Assembly (NCBI GenBank): GCA_023415715.1
Contig: JAEZJP010000035.1
Location: 1 to 53,714, forward strand
Length of the DNA stretch: 53,714 nucleotides
From: Bacillota bacterium
Lineage (GTDB): Bacteria > Bacillota > Clostridia > Christensenellales > Aristaeellaceae
Direction of reading: 5' to 3'
The translations under genes and the position numbers were made by a program. Positions 50,501 through 53,714 of this stretch are shown piece after piece. The notes under the pieces are model-generated. The model was not told the DNA's origin, did no database searches, and saw only the letters and a program-made list of their open reading frames with translations. Numbering within the stretch: the first letter of the stretch is position 1; the number at the start of each line of letters is the position of its first letter.

Positions 50501-53122
50501 TTCCGCTATTCCGGATACGGAGATCTCCGCGGTCAGGTTGGCAATGTTATTGATCTGCGCGAAGCTGTCTTTAATATCCTCGCCGTTGCACTTTAGAGGG
50601 ATGATTTCTCCAGCGGCCGACGCGCTTTCAATCCTGACGGTATTGGTCTTCATTGTGCCAAGTGCGCTGCCGGCAGCATCATATGCGGTCACGGTCCAGT
50701 AGCGGTTGTTATTGGGGGCCCCTGCCTCGTAAGTGGCCGTGCAGGTGAGCGTCCCATTTCCGTTGGCAGTGCGGGCAAAAGCGGAGTTGAGCGTGGCGCC
50801 TGTATTATTGATCGCGCTCAGGCTCGCGACCTTGTTGCTGGTGACCACAACGATTTTCATTTTGTCGCCCACCTTGGCGCTGGACGGCGAGAGGGAAGCG
50901 CTGAGGATGGCCGCCTGGACAGGCGTTGCCGTTGGCGCCGGTGTTAGTGTTGGCGTTGGTGTTGGCGTTGGTGATGGCGTTGGTGTTGGCGTCATGGTGG
51001 GCGTGGGCGCGGGCCTTATATTGTCGATCACCTGGTACAGTTTGGCGTTATAGGCCACGCTGTTTTTAACGTAGCGGATTTCCACCAGATACGTGCCGTT
51101 CTGCGTGACTTGATAGGAGGCGGTGGCCACTTTCCCGGCGCTGAGAGTGGTGGGGACCATTGTTCCTTCTACATAAAAGCTTACGCCCGTGATAGCGTTC
51201 GCCGGATCGTTTACCTGGGCCGACAGATACATAGTAACGGGGCTGGTGGTCTCATCCTCGGTGTTCAAAGTCACCGTGAAATCGGAAATGTCAAAGGAGG
51301 GGACCACACCTGAGGCAAACTCAAAGGGGACCTCATCCACCGCCAGGATCTCGCCTGTGGCGGCGTCCTTCAAAAGTACCTGGAGAAGATACTCCCCGGT
51401 GGGCGAATCGATAGGAAAGTTCAGCGTGCCGGTCGTTTGGATGGAAGTGCCGCTGACCAGGGAAGCGTCGGCAGAAATGACTTGCAGGTAGGAGCCGGAA
51501 TCAGGACTGGTGTTATCCACCAGCGAGTATTCCACCTCATAGGACCTGGCTACGTGGGACTGAATGGTCACGGCTGCCTCGCAGTAGACGAACAGGCTTT
51601 CCAGCCGCGCATTTTTAAGCTCCACTTTGAACTCGTCCGGTTTGCTTTGATCGTTCCCGCCATCAAGGAGAAGTTGCATCCATTTGACTTCAAGAGCCCA
51701 GGTGTATGGATAATATTCAAAGATCTCGCCGGTCGTAAGGTTTCGCGCGCCGATATGCACGGTCACGTAGTTCGCTCCCACATGCAGCGCGCCGACGGGC
51801 ACGGAGATGAGCGTGGTGTTCCATTGATCGTTCTGGCCCGTCATCACGCCCACTTTGGTCCCGTTTACGTAGACGGCGTCATATTCCGGTACAGAACCGT
51901 TGGTTTCGTCGCAATCCCAGGCATAGATGGCAAGATGCGCACTCCGGGAGGGAAGCGTTTCGATATCGAAGCGGACCTCTATTGGGGCCGGGGAATCCTC
52001 GGCAAACAGATAATTGTTCAGATCGCCATCGGCGGCTCCGGAGTGCGCATTGTTTTCATTATCCGTGCTGACCACCAATGTTTGCGGATGCAAATAGGAA
52101 GCCGATTTTTGCATGGTTGCCGTCGCACGCTTGGAAGAAGCGGCCTTCACTGTGCCTGGATCGATGCCAAAGTCAAAAAGTGTCAGCGGTTTGGCGCCGC
52201 GTCCGGAGGAAGTGGGCCCGCCTGAAGGGCCGTCGCCAAAGATCTCCAGATCCTTTGTATGCGCATAGACTTGCGTGCCATCCTCGATATCGACCATAGC
52301 CCATTCACTTGCGATGGCCAGGATCGTTACAATCTGTCCGCGATAAAGCGAAGCAGCTATTTGCGAGCCTTCATCCGGCTGCGCGAAAAGAGGGAGCGTA
52401 TCTGCCGTCACCACAGCGCGCAGCGGATACGCGGGCTTTTTGAATTCAATATCCGGGACCACCGTTGGCGTGGTGGACGGTTGGGGCGTTTCCCCGATAG
52501 CCGGACTTGCCTCCCCGGCACCCGGATCAGCCGAGGGCTCGGTTGTGGCGGTGGCTTCTGGCGCTCGGGGTGTTTCCTCGATAGCCGGACTTGCCTCCCC
52601 GGCATCCGGCTCGGTCGAGGGCTCGGTTGTGGCGGTGGCTTCTGGCGCTTGAGGTGTTTCCTCTATCGTAGGACTTGCCTCCCCGGCACCCGGCTCGGCC
52701 GAGGGCTCGGTTGTGGCGGTGGCTTCGGGTGCTTGAGGTGTTTCCTCAATCGTAGGACTTGCCTCCCCGGAGCCCGGCTCGGCCGAGGGCCCGGTTGTGG
52801 CTGTGGCTTCTGGCGCTTGTGGCGTTTCCTCAATCGTAGGACTTGCTTCCCCGGCACCCGGTTCAGCCGATGGCCCGGCTGTGGCGGTGGCTTCTGGCGC
52901 TTGTGGCGTTTCCTCAATCGTAGGACTTGCCTCCCCGGAGCCCGGTTCAGCTGAGGGTTCGACTATGGCCGTGGGCGCGCCGGGTGCTTCGGGCCCTTCG
53001 GTTTCTATTGCTTCCGTTGATGTGGAAAGGCCCGTTGCCTCTTGAGCAAACACGGTGACAACGACCAAAGACAGAATCGTTGCTGCCAGCAGCAACGCCA
53101 GGATCTTACGTGTCCGGATCAT
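47558..53122 (-). CDS. Giant secreted multidomain protein with tandem repeats, SH3-like and CARDB-like domains
   Basis: 1854 residues. GGAGGTAGACCT precedes the ATG at 53122. Signal peptide residues 1-26 (cleavage near FA-QE). Residues 55-222 are six 28-residue repeats of the type EASPTIEETPQAPEATATTE, acidic and rich in Pro, Thr and Ala. About 231-287 is an SH3b-like domain (PLFAQPDEGSQIAASLYRG). About 330-500 looks like a jelly-roll binding domain, followed by Ig-like sandwiches, a Thr-Pro linker (704-731), a beta-rich section of unknown fold (about 950-1190), a propeller-like section (about 1270-1640) and two CARDB-like domains ending DQDMDQTNDT and SSDYNNQTAV. No LPXTG, SLH or other anchor is visible, so it is released or held by its SH3 domain. 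Role unknown; adhesion or wall binding is inference. Confidence 0.88.
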   Translation of the reverse strand: MIRTRKILALLLAATILSLVVVTVFAQEATGLSTSTEAIETEGPEAPGAPTAIVEPSAEPGSGEASPTIEETPQAPEATATAGPSAEPGAGEASPTIEETPQAPEATATTGPSAEPGSGEASPTIEETPQAPEATATTEPSAEPGAGEASPTIEETPQAPEATATTEPSTEPDAGEASPAIEETPRAPEATATTEPSADPGAGEASPAIGETPQPSTTPTVVPDIEFKKPAYPLRAVVTADTLPLFAQPDEGSQIAASLYRGQIVTILAIASEWAMVDIEDGTQVYAHTKDLEIFGDGPSGGPTSSGRGAKPLTLFDFGIDPGTVKAASSKRATATMQKSASYLHPQTLVVSTDNENNAHSGAADGDLNNYLFAEDSPAPIEVRFDIETLPSRSAHLAIYAWDCDETNGSVPEYDAVYVNGTKVGVMTGQNDQWNTTLISVPVGALHVGANYVTVHIGARNLTTGEIFEYYPYTWALEVKWMQLLLDGGNDQSKPDEFKVELKNARLESLFVYCEAAVTIQSHVARSYEVEYSLVDNTSPDSGSYLQVISADASLVSGTSIQTTGTLNFPIDSPTGEYLLQVLLKDAATGEILAVDEVPFEFASGVVPSFDISDFTVTLNTEDETTSPVTMYLSAQVNDPANAITGVSFYVEGTMVPTTLSAGKVATASYQVTQNGTYLVEIRYVKNSVAYNAKLYQVIDNIRPAPTPTMTPTPTPSPTPTPTPTLTPAPTATPVQAAILSASLSPSSAKVGDKMKIVVVTSNKVASLSAINNTGATLNSAFARTANGNGTLTCTATYEAGAPNNNRYWTVTAYDAAGSALGTMKTNTVRIESASAAGEIIPLKCNGEDIKDSFAQINNIANLTAEISVSGIAETTILRYEITQNNTVLAYSTTGEFRISNSKFIKGVPVVAVMYTKDGGIFRKTLKIKVASQGIVNFSLPFLSGFTLKLPRTIDLLDGISFPFSESSSKSGGSSLAPNIDYGVDNTEVKIGLGLDAEWDTKKLNSGLNDWHYKQKHYVNKESFNFGYCGYIVLKFNESGIYSITNRIVLVAYCKLSRGINIFFLGVVPLDISLTVTAGGELEITNITYDWAKAKWTVPSVDLTLESTVTSQVGIGTHNISAGVYGKLGLTVGGSIYPAVKVKWAEVAGELGVYAKFKIGIIDYDGKYKFFPDNDDPIYRWDFASLDPGETSASAGEDPLLSLYNPSAYGSSSREYLAKRSAWQGTAAAAESQTAPSKAPPKSLAGYEVSSSGGSLDADTGYTVLQSSVYDGIEPQIVSAGSVTMMSYLDDDGDLTDSANFQHLVYSLWDGANGWSTPAQVDENDLNDADFTLFSDGKDIYAAYAEANRAFLAGDIPGETDSDAARIQKFSQIVGAMEIIVAKYDAVSGKFSRIGELTRDSLYDMTPKLMSLNGALTAVWATNADNDPFGATANNAIQAAVYDSAAGTWAKKTLLTPINTITSLAAGVMDGVGYAAAILDGDCDLATADDRTVALLGMDGVVRKLSTGINGSMTYAQVNGKGSFLWYSGSALHGISDAGEAQILIPTEESIPPKFSIVSHNGQDVILFAMPNSDGEYGGSDLYAYYAMNGGNPIRVTKAGGYMDAYAAFSSGGKLMLIFRRTDAKFVSHVLSLRSDLCFTNIGFGTNLALDDVYREYDFDSDPGHVTLHADIRNCGIEAVGKADILAGGRAVASGFETPLLPGQSAQIIFSYPLPADVTIPLQVMVSADQDMDQTNDTFQTSLDFTDYDVTARQNISGSQSFLEVLVKNKGTGSGPAVMNIHLDSPDGKLLYTEDLAIASGGQKEWRLSVSKDLMVKESSCVLYIEVVPGKAESSDYNNQTAVTIYNAGAAQDD
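52457..52960 (-). repeat. Six in-frame 84-bp tandem repeats in the giant protein gene
   Basis: Six direct units of 84 bases coding for 28 residues each. Units 1-4 are nearly identical; unit 5 differs at a few positions and unit 6 decays at its end. Such arrays change copy number by slippage or recombination and vary the length of a surface stalk. Confidence 0.88.
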
Positions 53123-53165
53123 AGGTCTACCTCCATATTTGGTCTTAAGCTTTTTTCCATGTTTC

Positions 53166-53179
53166 TATGAGATCTCATA
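53166..53179. promoter_or_regulatory. 14-bp perfect palindrome upstream of the giant protein gene
   Basis: TATGAGATCTCATA, centred on GATC, 44 bases before the start codon and directly after the terminator-like hairpin. It may be an operator or a small RNA stem. Confidence 0.45.
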
Positions 53180-53202
53180 AAATGCCTGAGCCTCCAGGGC
53201 AT
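53178..53202 (-). terminator. Terminator-like hairpin in the leader of the giant protein gene
   Basis: Read on the minus strand: AUGCC-(C)-UG, six-base loop, CAGGCAU, then UUUAU. The stem (53202-53195 with 53188-53182) has one bulged C. It lies 60 bases before the start codon, the position expected for attenuation control. Confidence 0.45.
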
Positions 53203-53218
53203 GCTCTTAGGTAATCTT

Positions 53219-53315
53219 GCTGGTCCGGGTGCTATGACCCTTGCGTTCAGCGGATCCGGCCATAATGACACCCTCTCCGACATACCAAGGCCATGGCGTT
53301 CGGGGGAAGCGCCAT
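53219..53315 (-). ncRNA. Structured leader element (possible riboswitch, class not identified)
   Basis: Several complementary arms lie close together: 53293-53298 with 53310-53315 (6 bp), GGCC at 53258-53261 with 53289-53292, GCTG 53219-53222 with CAGC 53248-53251, and GGGT 53227-53230 with ACCC 53237-53240. With the terminator-like stem downstream this looks like a transcription-attenuation leader. Short pieces resemble c-di-AMP (ydaO) riboswitch motifs, but the key conserved blocks are not convincingly present, so no class is assigned. Confidence 0.3.
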
Positions 53316-53500
53316 CCTATTACCCGGCTGTGGGAGAAGGCGTTTTCTTCTGTGCGTTCACCGTGTGTAAATTCTGGTTTAATCCATATATGGCAAATAC
53401 AGGAAGTTGATAAGCTTATTATAGTTTGCCAAATCTTCTCATTTCGTGTTGTCGTTTCGATGTAAAAAAATTGCAATGTTTTGTTGTTTAAAAATAGCTA

Positions 53501-53580
53501 TTCATTTTGATCAAGATATACGATGCCAAAGGCATGACTGTTGGGGATATAGAGGTGCAGGTCAAGTTCGCTATATCTGA
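53501..53580 (+). pseudogene. Possible IS256-family transposase trace
   Basis: One frame reads IKIYDAKGMTVGDIEVQV, close to the LYAKGMTTRDIQ block of IS256/Mutator-type transposases. No other part of such a gene is visible, and a stop codon lies just upstream. Weak, based on one short motif. Confidence 0.3.
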
Positions 53581-53618
53581 TTGCATTTTGCAGGCAAAGA
53601 AAAAATGCCCACCGTATT

Positions 53619-53714
53619 TGAACTGCACCCCAATTGTTGGACAGTATGGTATACTGAAAAATGATTGGGGTGTAGTTCTATGCAAAAGAGAGGACCAAAC
53701 AGGAGATACACAGG
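53619..53714 (+). mobile_element. IS3-family (IS150-type) insertion sequence, left end, cut by window edge
   Basis: The sequence TGAACTGCACCCCAATTGTT followed by GGAC at 53619-53642 has the form of an IS150-type terminal inverted repeat. A complementary copy (53664-53678, 14 of 15 bases) follows. An ATG at 53680 opens MQKRGPNRRYT, a plausible OrfA N-terminus, and runs off the window. The other end and target-site duplication are not visible. Confidence 0.6.

Larger units (their letters stand above)
53123..53618. other. Long leader/intergenic region upstream of the giant protein gene
   Basis: Nearly 500 bases without a convincing gene. The proximal 200 bases can fold, on the minus strand, into several hairpins (listed separately) and contain a 14-bp palindrome. 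The distal part is A+T-rich and includes a short IS256-like coding trace near 53510-53560. Confidence 0.55.

Noticed and set aside
52457..52960. Regular repeats considered as a CRISPR array
   Set aside because: Units are 84 bases, contiguous, in frame and coding; there are no unique spacers.
53219..53315. Assignment to the c-di-AMP (ydaO) riboswitch
   Set aside because: Only short pieces agree; the conserved 5' and 3' blocks could not be aligned by eye, so it is left as an unclassified leader.

Overview
The window looks like a chromosomal piece of a Gram-positive gut-type Clostridia (Christensenellales/Oscillospirales-like). This rests on the carbohydrate ABC importer loci, the YesM/YesN and AraC-type sensor-regulators, strong GGAGG ribosome binding sites, sigma-A type promoters and the style of the signal peptides. 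The taxonomic placement is inference; no rRNA, tRNA or ribosomal protein gene is visible.

About three quarters of the window is devoted to plant-type glycan use. From left to right: (1) 1-4242, minus strand: a membrane-bound AraC-type regulator, a solute-binding protein (SBP) and the start of a permease, diverging from two glycosidase genes (a GH43/GH32-like propeller and an MGH1-like alpha/alpha-barrel enzyme, 4460-6998). (2) 7009-10642: a two-subunit ABC exporter, diverging from a VOC protein. (3) 11135-13468: an N-acetylhexosamine 1-kinase (NahK)-like kinase and a Gfo/Idh/MocA oxidoreductase. (4) 13733-18403: histidine kinase, response regulator and a lipoprotein SBP in one operon, diverging from a paralogous SBP with two permeases, a GH127 beta-L-arabinofuranosidase and two tandem DUF4832 proteins (18596-26255). 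(5) 26252-32075: a LacI regulator, diverging from a second Gfo/Idh/MocA enzyme, two permeases and an SBP. (6) 32497-40407: a GH31 glycosidase, a second membrane-bound AraC-type regulator, two permeases and an SBP. None of the importer loci carries an ATP-binding subunit, so a shared MsmX-type ATPase encoded elsewhere is likely.

From 40558 to 41729 there is a scar made of three broken genes (AraC C-terminus, CBM9-like C-terminus, beta-helix N-terminus) plus a palindromic intergenic repeat. Beyond it lie a HEAT-repeat protein, an ABC-F ATPase, and a TetR-flavodoxin-FMN-binding-DUF4386 redox operon with a near-consensus promoter. A degenerate IS3-family transposase (47138-47475) follows.

The right end is dominated by one 1854-residue secreted protein with six 28-residue repeats, an SH3-like domain and CARDB-like ends. 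Its upstream region can fold into several hairpins ending in a terminator-like stem and a 14-bp palindrome. The window ends inside the left end of an IS3/IS150-type insertion sequence.

No CRISPR array, phage module or obvious defence system was seen. The most interesting candidates are the SBP-kinase-regulator sensor beside its transporter paralogue, the cytosolic/exported DUF4832 pair, the LacI operator overlapping a -35 box, and the structured leader of the giant secreted protein.
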